Source: Winogradskyella wichelsiae (lineage in GTDB: Bacteria; Bacteroidota; Bacteroidia; Flavobacteriales; Flavobacteriaceae). Taken from it: a DNA stretch of 64,000 bases. A model generated the notes under the pieces. The model saw nothing but the letters and a program-made list of their open reading frames with translations, was not told the origin of the DNA and did no database searches. Shown here piece by piece: positions 53,051 to 62,012 of this stretch (position 1 is the first letter of the stretch; every line of letters starts with the position of its first letter). The stretch is taken from positions 124,001-188,000 of the forward strand of contig NZ_JABFDJ010000004.1 in NCBI RefSeq assembly GCF_013403925.1, given 5' to 3'. The position numbers were made by a program, and so were the translations under genes.

Positions 53051-55198
53051 ATGATAAATAAATCCATTACAACTACCATTATTTGCAGTATGATTTTTTT
53101 AGTAAGCTGCAAAGAAGATAGTAGCCCTAAAACAACTGAAAAAGCTATGAGCGATAACGTACTTATCCAAGAATGGACAGGACCTTATGATGGTGTTCCT
53201 GCCTTTGATAAAATTTCTGTTGAAGCCATTAAACTAGCAATGGAAGAAGCTATGAAGCTTAACTTAGCAGAAATTGAAATTATTGCTAACAATACTGAAG
53301 CCCCAACTTTTGAAAACACAATTGTTGCTATGGAAAGTGCCGGTAAAGCCTTAAGTCGCGTAAGTGCTTATTATGGAATTATGGGAGGAAATGTTTCTTC
53401 AACAGAATTTAGAGCTGTACAAGTAGAACTAGCACCAAAACTTTCTGATTTTAGATCTAAAATTTCACAAAACGAAAAACTATTTCAACGCATAAAAGCA
53501 GTTTACGAAGCTTCTCAAAAAACGCCTTTAGAATCTCAAGCACAGCGTGTCGTAGACTTAACCTACAAACAGTTTGAGATGAATGGTGCCAACCTCGATG
53601 CAGAAAAGAAAAAGCGTTATGCAGAGATTAACAAAGAACTGTCTTCGCTTTACACCGATTTTGCTAATAACGTCTTGCATGACGAAGAAAACTACATCAC
53701 TTATTTAAACAAAAACCAATTAGGTGGTTTAGCTGATGGTTTTATAAAATCGGCAGCAAAAATAGCAACCGATAAAGGGCAAGAAGGAAAATATGCTATT
53801 ACAAACACACGCTCTTCAATGGATCCGTTTCTTACCTACTCTACTGAACGTGAATTGCGACAAAAAGTATGGAAAAATTACTATGCTAGAGGTGATAATG
53901 GAGATGAATTTGACAATAACGACATGATTGCGAAAATCCTGAGACTACGTAAAGAACGTGTTGGCTTAATGGGCTATAAAAATTATGCAGAATGGCGTTT
54001 ACAAGATCGTATGGCAAAAACGCCAGAAAATGCTATGGATTTAATGATGGCTGTTTGGCCAGCTGCAACTGCTAGAGTTAAAGAAGAAGTAGCCGATATG
54101 CAAACCGTTGCTAATGAACTTGGTGACGCTATTACTATTGAACCTTGGGATTACAGATATTATGCAGAAAAAGTGCGTAAAAAGAAATACGATTTAGACA
54201 GCGACGAAGTCAAACAATATTTACAATTAGATAAGCTAACAGAAGCGATGTTCTTTACAGCTGGTGAATTGTTTAATTACAAATTTACGCCTGTTGCAGA
54301 AGGTTCCGTTACTGTATTTCATGAAGATGTAAAAGTTTGGGAAGTAACAGATAAAACGTCAGGTAAACATATTGGTTTATGGTATCTAGATCCTTACGCG
54401 CGTGAAGGAAAACGTTCTGGCGCTTGGGCAACGACTTACAGAAGCTCAACCTCTTTTGAAGGTGACACCAATGTATTAGCTTCTAATAATTCTAACTTTG
54501 TAAAACCAGCACCAGGCGAAGCTGTTTTAGTATCCTGGGATGATGCCACTACGTTTTTCCATGAGTTTGGCCATGCATTACATTTCTTTTCTGCAGATGT
54601 AAAATACCCAACTTTAAATGGTGGTGTTAGAGATTATACAGAGTTTCAATCTCAGTTATTAGAGCGCTGGTTATCTACAGATAAAGTCATTAACAACTAT
54701 TTAGTGCATTACAAAACTGGTGAGCCAATTCCGGCTACTTTAGTCGAAAAAATAAAGAAAGCCTCTACGTTTAATCAAGGTTTTGGCACTACAGAATATT
54801 TAGCTTCTGCATTAATGGACATGAAATTACATTTAGCGGATCCATCAGATATAGATATTGACACTTTTGAACGTGAAACTTTAGACGAATTAGGAATGCC
54901 CAAAGAATTACCAATGCGTCATAGAACACCACAATTTGGACATGTGTTTTCTGGTGAAGGTTATGCCACTGCTTATTATGGTTATATGTGGGCTGATGTT
55001 CTAACAAGCGATGCTTCTGAAGCATTTAAAGAAGCAGAAGGCGGATTTTATGATAAAGCCGTTGCAGATAAATTATTAAAGTATTTATTTTCGCCCCGTA
55101 ATGCAATGGATCCTGCTGAAGCATATAAAAAGTTTAGAGGTCGTGACGCCAACATTGAGGCTTTAATGAGAGATCGAGGATTCCCTATACCTGAATAA
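53051..55198 (+). CDS. dcp: M3 family zinc dipeptidyl carboxypeptidase lipoprotein
   Basis: A zinc metallopeptidase that removes dipeptides from C-termini. From the ATG at 53051 it has 715 residues and a lipoprotein signal (MINKSITTTIICSMIFLVSC, lipobox LVSC followed by KEDSS). The zinc motif HEFGHALHF lies near residue 503, with a downstream Glu in the same helix set (DYTEFQSQLLERWL). The open frame runs back to 52934, but that adds a second hydrophobic stretch and is less plausible. The Cys-Lys-Glu-Asp start is like the surface-export signal of some flavobacterial lipoproteins, so outer-surface location is possible. It is followed by a strong terminator. Confidence 0.92.
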   Translation: MINKSITTTIICSMIFLVSCKEDSSPKTTEKAMSDNVLIQEWTGPYDGVPAFDKISVEAIKLAMEEAMKLNLAEIEIIANNTEAPTFENTIVAMESAGKALSRVSAYYGIMGGNVSSTEFRAVQVELAPKLSDFRSKISQNEKLFQRIKAVYEASQKTPLESQAQRVVDLTYKQFEMNGANLDAEKKKRYAEINKELSSLYTDFANNVLHDEENYITYLNKNQLGGLADGFIKSAAKIATDKGQEGKYAITNTRSSMDPFLTYSTERELRQKVWKNYYARGDNGDEFDNNDMIAKILRLRKERVGLMGYKNYAEWRLQDRMAKTPENAMDLMMAVWPAATARVKEEVADMQTVANELGDAITIEPWDYRYYAEKVRKKKYDLDSDEVKQYLQLDKLTEAMFFTAGELFNYKFTPVAEGSVTVFHEDVKVWEVTDKTSGKHIGLWYLDPYAREGKRSGAWATTYRSSTSFEGDTNVLASNNSNFVKPAPGEAVLVSWDDATTFFHEFGHALHFFSADVKYPTLNGGVRDYTEFQSQLLERWLSTDKVINNYLVHYKTGEPIPATLVEKIKKASTFNQGFGTTEYLASALMDMKLHLADPSDIDIDTFERETLDELGMPKELPMRHRTPQFGHVFSGEGYATAYYGYMWADVLTSDASEAFKEAEGGFYDKAVADKLLKYLFSPRNAMDPAEAYKKFRGRDANIEALMRDRGFPIPE

Positions 55199-55221
55199 AT
55201 TAAATTATGTAATTTTTACTT

Positions 55222-55272
55222 AAATCATAGTTATCAAGATCTCTTTAGCTCTAAATAACTATGATTTTTTTT
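55222..55272 (+). terminator. terminator after the M3 peptidase gene
   Basis: AAATCATAGTTAT (55222-55234) and ATAACTATGATTT (55255-55267) are perfect 13-bp complements with a 20-nt loop and a T-run. Confidence 0.85.
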
Positions 55273-55706
55273 ATGTAATAAGCTATTTATCAACTAAACA
55301 CAACGTCATAATTCTATGAAAACAATCCTAGCCACAATGGTTTCAATAACATTCATGAATTATATACAAAAAACTGTGTAGGAAAAAGGTGTTCTAAAAA
55401 ATTATTCAAGAATACTAAGACCTAATCGCTTCTTTTTTGATAAATCTGTAATAGTTCATATTGAAAAAATTAAAATACTATTCAGGCATTCAACAAATAT
55501 TAAGACAGAAAATCATTCTTCTAATTGATAAAAACTAATACTTACACCTATATAATCAATTGCTTTTTTTTAATAAAGCACAAAAAACAGAAGGATTTTC
55601 TATTTGGCTATTATTAGTTAAATTAGTAACAAACCACACAATTAACTGACACACAAATATGTTGATTGTAAAAAAAAATGACCATCAAAAGAATTAAATA
55701 TCATAT
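55273..55706. other. 434-bp stretch without a convincing gene
   Basis: AT-rich DNA between the peptidase terminator and the gene at 55707. The only start-stop frame worth naming is 55316-55381 (21 codons, MKTILATMVSITFMNYIQKT), with a weakly hydrophobic start; it may be the head of a decayed secreted protein but could equally be chance. No promoter with both elements, no repeat unit and no RNA gene could be seen here. Confidence 0.5.
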
Positions 55707-57050
55707 ATGAAAATATTATTTATCTCATTAAGCATAGCACTATTATCGTTAACAGCCGTAGCTCAAGATAACCCAAAACAAAACGCTGCCTCAACTGATA
55801 ATGCTACTCTTACGTTTGGCTCTGAAGAGAAAACAACTTTTAAAATAGACACCTTACGTATTGCTTCCGGTAAATCTTATTTGATTTTAATTGATGTACA
55901 AAAAGAATACGACGACCCCACTGTAAGTATAATGGGAGGACCTGTAGATGATGAAGAAAAAGAACTTTTAAAAAATTTTGAAGAAGATTCATTTGAAATT
56001 ATAAAACAATACCAACATACTTTAATACTCTTTGAAAATGGACAAAAATTAGACTTATCGTCTTTAGCCAATACCTTTCAAGGAGTAGCTTATTGGAACG
56101 GGAATATAGAAGACGATGTACAATTTAAAAATATAATTAAAAAGAGTACCGAATTTGTAGCAGAACAAATGGGACTCAACACACAATCGTCTTATGTGAT
56201 AAATAATGAAAAGTACAAAGAAGCACTAGCGTTATTACAGAATAAAAATAATTTTACAGAAAAATCAAGACTAATAATGAATTCTTTTTTAGATGATGTA
56301 TATAAAGCTTTTCTTAATAATCGATTAGGTCAAGATGCTAACTTATTCAATACCTTACCAGAAAATTTAAAAAAAATGAATTTATCTGTGAGCATTGGTA
56401 GCGAAGAAAAAATGCTAAAACGTAGTATTGAAATCAATAAAAAAGGACAAATTGATAAACTAATTTTATTTGATAGAGCTGGTAAAATATCTAGATCTAT
56501 ACAGTATATCTATGAAAATGACATTTTAAAAAAGACAATTAATGATCAGGGCACAACAACAATATTTAGTTATGATGATGATAAAATGATCTCTTTTCAA
56601 AATATTGGTGATGCCAATGAAACCAACGTATACTATCTAAAAAATGACAAAAAAAATATTGAAAATTATATAATTATGATAGATGATACATACGCATCTC
56701 AAAATTCATTATCCAAAACTATAAACGAAAAAAATTGTGAAATACGCTATATAAATAATGTTGTTTGGACTAGAAATTGTTTTACCGATCAAAATGTTTT
56801 TCCATATTTACATACTTACACCTCTTATCAAGATGGAGAAGTGTTGCAATACCGAAAATTTAAGATAGAAAAGAAAAACAAAAAAACGTATCATAAATAT
56901 TACTCTAATGCTCAACAAGACACCGATAAAGATATGTATGAATTAAAAGGTATTTACCAATTAAACGACGATAACTTGGTTACTAATTATACTATTACTG
57001 ATGATGAAGAAAAAGTAAATTTAGAAATAGAATACATTTATAATCACTAA
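55707..57050 (+). CDS. large exported protein of unknown function
   Basis: The 447-residue protein has a signal peptide (MKILFISLSIALLSLTAVAQ, cleavage near AQDNPKQ). The mature part is rich in Asn, Lys, Asp and aromatic residues. A middle helical region (about 150-215) separates an N-terminal beta-rich part from a long C-terminal series of short strands with Y/N/D-rich turns (KLILFDRAGKISRSIQYIY). That C-terminal part resembles the repetitive strand sequence seen in exported Bacteroidota proteins with RHS-like or beta-repeat character, but I see no named family and no catalytic motif. It heads the secreted-protein cluster. Function unknown. Confidence 0.75.
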   Translation: MKILFISLSIALLSLTAVAQDNPKQNAASTDNATLTFGSEEKTTFKIDTLRIASGKSYLILIDVQKEYDDPTVSIMGGPVDDEEKELLKNFEEDSFEIIKQYQHTLILFENGQKLDLSSLANTFQGVAYWNGNIEDDVQFKNIIKKSTEFVAEQMGLNTQSSYVINNEKYKEALALLQNKNNFTEKSRLIMNSFLDDVYKAFLNNRLGQDANLFNTLPENLKKMNLSVSIGSEEKMLKRSIEINKKGQIDKLILFDRAGKISRSIQYIYENDILKKTINDQGTTTIFSYDDDKMISFQNIGDANETNVYYLKNDKKNIENYIIMIDDTYASQNSLSKTINEKNCEIRYINNVVWTRNCFTDQNVFPYLHTYTSYQDGEVLQYRKFKIEKKNKKTYHKYYSNAQQDTDKDMYELKGIYQLNDDNLVTNYTITDDEEKVNLEIEYIYNH

Positions 57051-57130
57051 AACCACCACAAAACCACATAACATAATATTAAACAGACAGTTGATTATAT
57101 ATAAAACGTAAACAATTTCTAAATTAAAAA

Positions 57131-57538
57131 ATGACTACAAAAACCGAAGATTATTCTAGACAACTAAAATATTTACTCGTTTTAGGTGATGAAATTTTAA
57201 AAGAAGATGGAATCTTTAAAGAAGGCACTTTTTTCTCTAAACTAAGCCAATTTATATCATTTTATAAAGAAATAAAAACACCACTTTATGAAATTATTAA
57301 AAGCAAAAAAAACAATGAACTACCAAATCACGTAACATACCTACAAACTAATTTAGTGTTCATTAATTATCAATATCCAGCATTACCTATTTTTATATTA
57401 ATGTTGGCTTTCCCTTTATTTGCAATAGGCTATTTTATTCTAAAATATCTTTATGTAAAAAAAATAAAGGCAAAAATGCGATTACTGCTACAAAATCTTT
57501 CTTCAATTCATTTTATAATTGACAATAATAAACACTAA
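57131..57538 (+). CDS. small membrane-anchored hypothetical protein
   Basis: The 135-residue protein has a charged, probably helical N-terminal two-thirds (KTEDYSRQLKYLLVLGDEIL) and one membrane helix (about 80-108, FILMLAFPLFAIGYFILKYL), followed by a basic then polar end (about 27 residues). It lies 80 bp after the exported 447-residue protein on the same strand. I do not recognise it. By topology it could anchor a soluble complex to the inner membrane. Confidence 0.6.
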   Translation: MTTKTEDYSRQLKYLLVLGDEILKEDGIFKEGTFFSKLSQFISFYKEIKTPLYEIIKSKKNNELPNHVTYLQTNLVFINYQYPALPIFILMLAFPLFAIGYFILKYLYVKKIKAKMRLLLQNLSSIHFIIDNNKH

Positions 57539-57555
57539 AAACCTATAAATAAGAT

Positions 57556-57583
57556 GCTTATAAACAACAAATTATCTATAAGC
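57556..57583. repeat. short inverted repeat in the gap before 57800
   Basis: GCTTATA (57556-57562) and TATAAGC (57577-57583). AT-rich, no T-run; of doubtful meaning. The 261-bp gap 57539-57799 holds nothing else I can support. Confidence 0.3.
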
Positions 57584-57799
57584 CTGTAAAAGTAAATAGC
57601 TAAGCCTAAAAAGATAGGATAACTATCAAATCGTTTTCTTTAGATTTTTCACATAGTTTCCTGAACATTAGAACCTTATATCTAAATTTCACAACCACTT
57701 ATTACTCCTTTCAATATTATTTCAAATTTCTCATTAGATTTTTAATTACTAAATTAGTTACTTCAAAATCATAGAAACACAGCATTTTAATATTTAATT

Positions 57800-58342
57800 A
57801 TGGGTATAAAAATTACTTTATCACTTCTTATCATCTCATTTACAGGTGTTATCAATTATAATTCCGATCAAAAATCAGAAATGCTAAATAATTATTTAGT
57901 TGACGCAGGAGAACAAAAAATATGGATTGGTAACTTAACCACTAAAAACCTAGAAGAATTTGCTTCTGGAATGTATACAGAAATAGATGGCTCAATTATG
58001 ATAGAAAATTATGATGGATTAAATTTAATATTACTAAAAACATTGCAAAAATGTGCTGGTAACATAGAAATAGGTAATAATGAAAATTTAGAATCTTTAA
58101 AAGGATTGGAGAATTTACAAATAGTGGGTGGGCGATTTTCAATACTTAACAACCCTGAGTTATATAACTACTGTACACTTCAAAAAATACTTATAAATAA
58201 AGGCATAAAAGGTGTAGAAATTAGTAAAGACATCATTGAAAAATGGGAAATAGAAGACAATGGTTATAATCCTTCATTAATGAATCTACAAAATAAAAAT
58301 TGTTCTATCCCAAAACTACCTGATTTCTGTTTCTCTTGTTAA
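57800..58342 (+). CDS. short exported L-domain-like protein
   Basis: A 180-residue exported protein. After a hydrophobic start (MGIKITLSLLIISFTGVINY) it has IWIGNLTTKNLEEFASGMYT, which aligns with the N-terminus of the next gene's product (VWEGDLYPKDFDSFQSGSYS). Two or three leucine-rich L-domain turns follow (GNIEIGNNENLESLKGLENL). Cysteines lie in CAG, CTL, NCS and the CFSC tail. It appears to be a truncated relative of the long LRR protein encoded 12 bp downstream, either a duplicate or a separate subunit. No YARHG module. Confidence 0.7.
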   Translation: MGIKITLSLLIISFTGVINYNSDQKSEMLNNYLVDAGEQKIWIGNLTTKNLEEFASGMYTEIDGSIMIENYDGLNLILLKTLQKCAGNIEIGNNENLESLKGLENLQIVGGRFSILNNPELYNYCTLQKILINKGIKGVEISKDIIEKWEIEDNGYNPSLMNLQNKNCSIPKLPDFCFSC

Positions 58343-58354
58343 AACCTTCGAAAA

Positions 58355-60868
58355 ATGAAAAATAACTTTATAAAATTATTTGTTCTACTATTATTTACAG
58401 TCAATTTAACCGCGCAAGATTCTAACGTATGGGAAGGGGACCTCTATCCTAAGGATTTTGACAGTTTTCAATCAGGATCTTATAGCACTTTAAGGGGCGA
58501 CCTAAGAGTTTATAATACAGACCTTAGAGACTTAAAACAACTACAGTCTCTAAAAATCATTAATGGTAATGTACATATTGGTATTGATAATTATAAACAA
58601 AATTTGAAAGGAGGGAATAAGGCTTTAATTTCCTTAAATGGCTTAGACAATTTAACAGAAATTTCTGGAGAGCTAGAAATTAGAGATAATAAATTACTAG
58701 AAAGTATCACTGCTTTAAAAAATTTAAAAAAAGTAAGTGAGCTCAATATTTCTCTAAACCCAATGCTGGTAAGTCTCGATGGCCTTAACAAACTTTCCAG
58801 CACGATACCATTAGGTTTAACTATTTATAAAAATAAAAGATTACAAGATATTTCACAATTATCCGGAATTACTTTAATTGGTAAGCATCTTGCTATTAGC
58901 TCTAACTTATCACTTAAAACTTTAGAAGGCCTACATAATATAGAAGCTATAGAAAACGGGTATTTAGACGTAAGAAGCAATACATATCTCGAAAATTTAA
59001 AAGGTCTACGTCAATTAAAAACAGTAGATAAAAACGTTGTTATAACAACTAATCCGGCTATAAAAAATCTTAAAGGCTTAGAAAAGCTTTCTAGTATTGG
59101 CGAAATATTACGAATTTCAGAAAATGGAAAACTTTTAAATTTAGAGGGGCTAAAATCTTTAAAAAGCATTGGAAAAGATTTTGAAATTAAAGCGAATAGT
59201 GAACTAACCTCTCTAGATGGATTAAAAAAACTAACAACTATTATTGGTGATATAGATATTGAAGACAACTCTATATTACAAAACATCAACGAATTAAACC
59301 TTATAAAAGGAGAAATAACGAATATCTATATCTCTAAAAATAGATCTTTAAAAGAAATATCAGGTTTAAACAATATAACTACTGTTAAAGAAAACTTTGT
59401 TTTTTCAAACAATCATTTAGAAAAAGTGACAGGTTTTAATAATCTTAAAACCATAGGAGAAAGCCTTAGTATTACTTGTCATTATTTAAAATCAATAAGT
59501 GGTTTTAGCAATCTTACAACCACACAAGATTTTGGAATAGGTAGCGAAATAGAAACTTTAGATTTAACTAATTCATTTAAAAAACTAACTGTTATTAAAA
59601 AAGGGTTTTATCTTTTTAGTAATAAAAAATTAGAGCATTTTAAAGGTCCTAATGCGCTGACTAATATTGAAAAAATGACAATTAATACAAATGAAAAACT
59701 AATTTCCTTGTCGGGTTTCAATGGTCTTAAAACAATAACTGAAAAAATAGAATTTAAAGATAATACACTATTAAAATCCATTGATGGCTTTAATAGCTTA
59801 GAAGCTGTAGGTGACATAAACATAGAAGACAACCCTGTACTAGAGCACATTAAAGGCTTTGAAAAAATAAACTTTATAGATAATCTATTTATAGATGAAA
59901 ATATTAAACTATCTGATTTAAGTGGGTTTAGCAACTTAAAAAGTGCGAATGAAATATATTTAAGAAGAAATTTTGCATTAGAAGACCTAACCGGGTTTAG
60001 TAGTTTACAAAAAGTAAATGAAGAAATAAATCTTCATTATAATTCAGAATTAAAATCATTAAACGGACTCGAAAATTTAATATTTATAGGAAAACAACTC
60101 GATTTTACTGGTAATAGAAAACTTACAGATTATAATGCCTTGCAAGAAACGTTTCTACAATCTATATCAAACAATAATTTGTTTTTTTCAGCAAACGGAT
60201 ATAATCCTAACAGAAATCAGCTTCTTATTCATACAAAACTAGATACAAAATTAATCCCAGAATCTTATTTAGAACCACAAAGCAGATGGGAGCTATCTCT
60301 TTTACGTAATGAAATTTTTGCAAGAAAAGGTTACGTATTTGGCAAAGGAGAATTAACTGATTATTTCACAAAACAAGGTTGGTATAAACCTATAGAAGGT
60401 ATAGAAATTGTTTTAAATGATATAGAAGAAGAAAACGTTAGACTCATAAAAACACACGAAAAAATACGTACAGACATGGCTACTAAAGCCTTACAAAATT
60501 TAAAACAACAATACTTAAACACTATAGATTTTTCTGGTGATTACAAGCAGTATTACCCTGTACTCATCAATTTTATTAAAGCTATAGATGTTAATAATGT
60601 AAAAAAATCAAATAGACTTTCTTTCTCAAAAGAAGCCGATTTTGACAAAAATGTTATTGGCATAGAACGTCAGAATGACGATGAATTAGATCATATTTCA
60701 ATTTATTTTGATTATATAAAAAGAACCCTCAAGATTATTATTGAAGATAATTATTTAGAACAAGACGATTATGACAGTTGGCTGACAAATAAAATTATTG
60801 ATTTCAAATTTAAAATAAACGAGGATCTTACCGTAGAATTTGAAAATGCAACAGACGAGTACAACTAA
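58355..60868 (+). CDS. exported leucine-rich L-domain protein with YARHG module
   Basis: The 837-residue protein begins with a signal peptide (MKNNFIKLFVLLLFTVNLTA, then QDSNVW). About 25 turns of a 22-24-residue leucine-rich repeat follow (about 50-620), of the form L-x-x-L-x-G-L-x-x-L-x-x-I with Asn-ladder positions, like receptor L-domains of Bacteroidota surface proteins. A YARHG domain (about 645-690, RNEIFARKGYVFGKGELTDY then FTKQGWYKP) and a C-terminal unassigned domain (about 700-837) complete it. YARHG domains are extracellular and of unknown activity. The protein should bind a large ligand outside the inner membrane. It is the middle gene of a tight three-gene run with 12- and 24-nt gaps. 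Confidence 0.85.
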   Translation: MKNNFIKLFVLLLFTVNLTAQDSNVWEGDLYPKDFDSFQSGSYSTLRGDLRVYNTDLRDLKQLQSLKIINGNVHIGIDNYKQNLKGGNKALISLNGLDNLTEISGELEIRDNKLLESITALKNLKKVSELNISLNPMLVSLDGLNKLSSTIPLGLTIYKNKRLQDISQLSGITLIGKHLAISSNLSLKTLEGLHNIEAIENGYLDVRSNTYLENLKGLRQLKTVDKNVVITTNPAIKNLKGLEKLSSIGEILRISENGKLLNLEGLKSLKSIGKDFEIKANSELTSLDGLKKLTTIIGDIDIEDNSILQNINELNLIKGEITNIYISKNRSLKEISGLNNITTVKENFVFSNNHLEKVTGFNNLKTIGESLSITCHYLKSISGFSNLTTTQDFGIGSEIETLDLTNSFKKLTVIKKGFYLFSNKKLEHFKGPNALTNIEKMTINTNEKLISLSGFNGLKTITEKIEFKDNTLLKSIDGFNSLEAVGDINIEDNPVLEHIKGFEKINFIDNLFIDENIKLSDLSGFSNLKSANEIYLRRNFALEDLTGFSSLQKVNEEINLHYNSELKSLNGLENLIFIGKQLDFTGNRKLTDYNALQETFLQSISNNNLFFSANGYNPNRNQLLIHTKLDTKLIPESYLEPQSRWELSLLRNEIFARKGYVFGKGELTDYFTKQGWYKPIEGIEIVLNDIEEENVRLIKTHEKIRTDMATKALQNLKQQYLNTIDFSGDYKQYYPVLINFIKAIDVNNVKKSNRLSFSKEADFDKNVIGIERQNDDELDHISIYFDYIKRTLKIIIEDNYLEQDDYDSWLTNKIIDFKFKINEDLTVEFENATDEYN

Positions 60869-60892
60869 TAAAAAACTTAATAAGCTGCTTTA

Positions 60893-61999
60893 ATGATAAA
60901 CAAAATAAAATTTTCTATTCTCTTTTTAATATTGATATTATTAAGCTGCAAGAGCGAAAGCAAGCCTACGAGAGAAGATGATATTGATACCTCTGTTTAC
61001 GATATGTGGAATGCTTTTAAAGCATCTAATCCTGAGTTTAAAAACGAAAATTTACCAGATTCTGATTTTTTTCATGATAACGAAGTAGATGCAAATCGTT
61101 TAGCTAAACTCATTGTAAATAGAGAAAAAAAAGCCTCTTCTAGTCTATATAATTGGTATAAAGCGGCAAATGCAAATTTACCCCAAATAGGAACCAAACT
61201 TATTGTAACCGATTTTAATGGTAAAGCACAAGCCATAATTAAAACAACTAAAGTAGATACTATTCCTTTTGATAAAATCACTGCTGACTATGCGGAATTA
61301 GATATGGGAACTAATAATAAACCTTTAGAAAAATGGAAAGAAGCCCATTGGACGTTTTTTTCTAATACCATGAAACAAAACAACAGAACACCAGCTAAAG
61401 ATATGCTTGTTGTTTGTGAATGGTTTGAAACCATATGGCCTAAAAAAGATAGTGCCATCAATTTATTGACAGACATAAATCCGGTTGCAGCAAATGGTGA
61501 TATTAATGCCATCATAGAAATCCCAGCAGGTACAGTTGACAAATGGGAGTTAAATAAAACTACAGGAAACGTTGAATGGGAAATAGTAGATAATAGCCCT
61601 AGAAAGGTTAATTACATTGGATATCCTGGTAATTATGGAATGATTCCTAAAACATTATTACCAAAAAATAAAGGTGGTGATGGTGACCCTTTAGATATTT
61701 TAGTTCTTGGTCCTCCTGCAGAAAGAAATGAGATCTTAAAATGTAAAATTATAGGGATCCTCTATTTAAGCGACCGTGGAGAACAAGACGATAAATTAAT
61801 CGCTGTTTCTAGTAATTCTTCTTTGTATGCAATTAACACCATTGAAGAATTGAATACAAACTATCTTGGCGTTTCGGAAATCGTGAAGTTATGGTTTGTT
61901 AATTACAAAGGTCCAGGCCAATTAGAATCTAATGGATTTGGTAATAAAGACGCTGCACTTAAAGTCTTAAATGATGCAATTACTTATTACAGCGAATAA
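60893..61999 (+). CDS. lipoprotein fusing an ASCH domain to a type I inorganic pyrophosphatase
   Basis: The 368-residue lipoprotein has a signal with lipobox LLSC (Cys19). Residues about 35-183 are an ASCH domain (AKLIVNREKKASSSLYNWYK; IVTDFNGKAQAIIKTTKVDT; EKWKEAHWTFFSNTM; VVCEWFETIWP). ASCH domains are RNA- or nucleoside-linked, some with RNase or acetylcytidine amidohydrolase activity. The usual acidic EGEGD loop is replaced by ELDMGTNNK, so that activity may be lost. Residues about 195-365 are a family I pyrophosphatase with the signature DGDPLDI (263-269), EIP (209-211), the tyrosines of GYPGNYG (243-249) and D294, D299, K301, Y338 and K339. These match the E. coli active site. An exported pyrophosphatase is rare, and I know of no described fusion of this kind. 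Last gene of the run. Confidence 0.88.
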   Translation: MINKIKFSILFLILILLSCKSESKPTREDDIDTSVYDMWNAFKASNPEFKNENLPDSDFFHDNEVDANRLAKLIVNREKKASSSLYNWYKAANANLPQIGTKLIVTDFNGKAQAIIKTTKVDTIPFDKITADYAELDMGTNNKPLEKWKEAHWTFFSNTMKQNNRTPAKDMLVVCEWFETIWPKKDSAINLLTDINPVAANGDINAIIEIPAGTVDKWELNKTTGNVEWEIVDNSPRKVNYIGYPGNYGMIPKTLLPKNKGGDGDPLDILVLGPPAERNEILKCKIIGILYLSDRGEQDDKLIAVSSNSSLYAINTIEELNTNYLGVSEIVKLWFVNYKGPGQLESNGFGNKDAALKVLNDAITYYSE

Positions 62000-62012
62000 C
62001 AAAAAAAAACCT

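Noticed and set aside
55316..55381. 21-codon frame with hydrophobic start
   Set aside because: Too short, and lacking promoter or homology clues, to call a gene; mentioned only in the gap description.
57556..57583. Terminator after the 135-residue membrane protein
   Set aside because: The 7-bp stem is AT-rich, has a 14-nt loop and lacks a T-run.
58591..59934. Antisense Ser/Phe/Leu-rich frames inside the LRR gene
   Set aside because: They arise from the complement of the repeat codons; no start region or family features.
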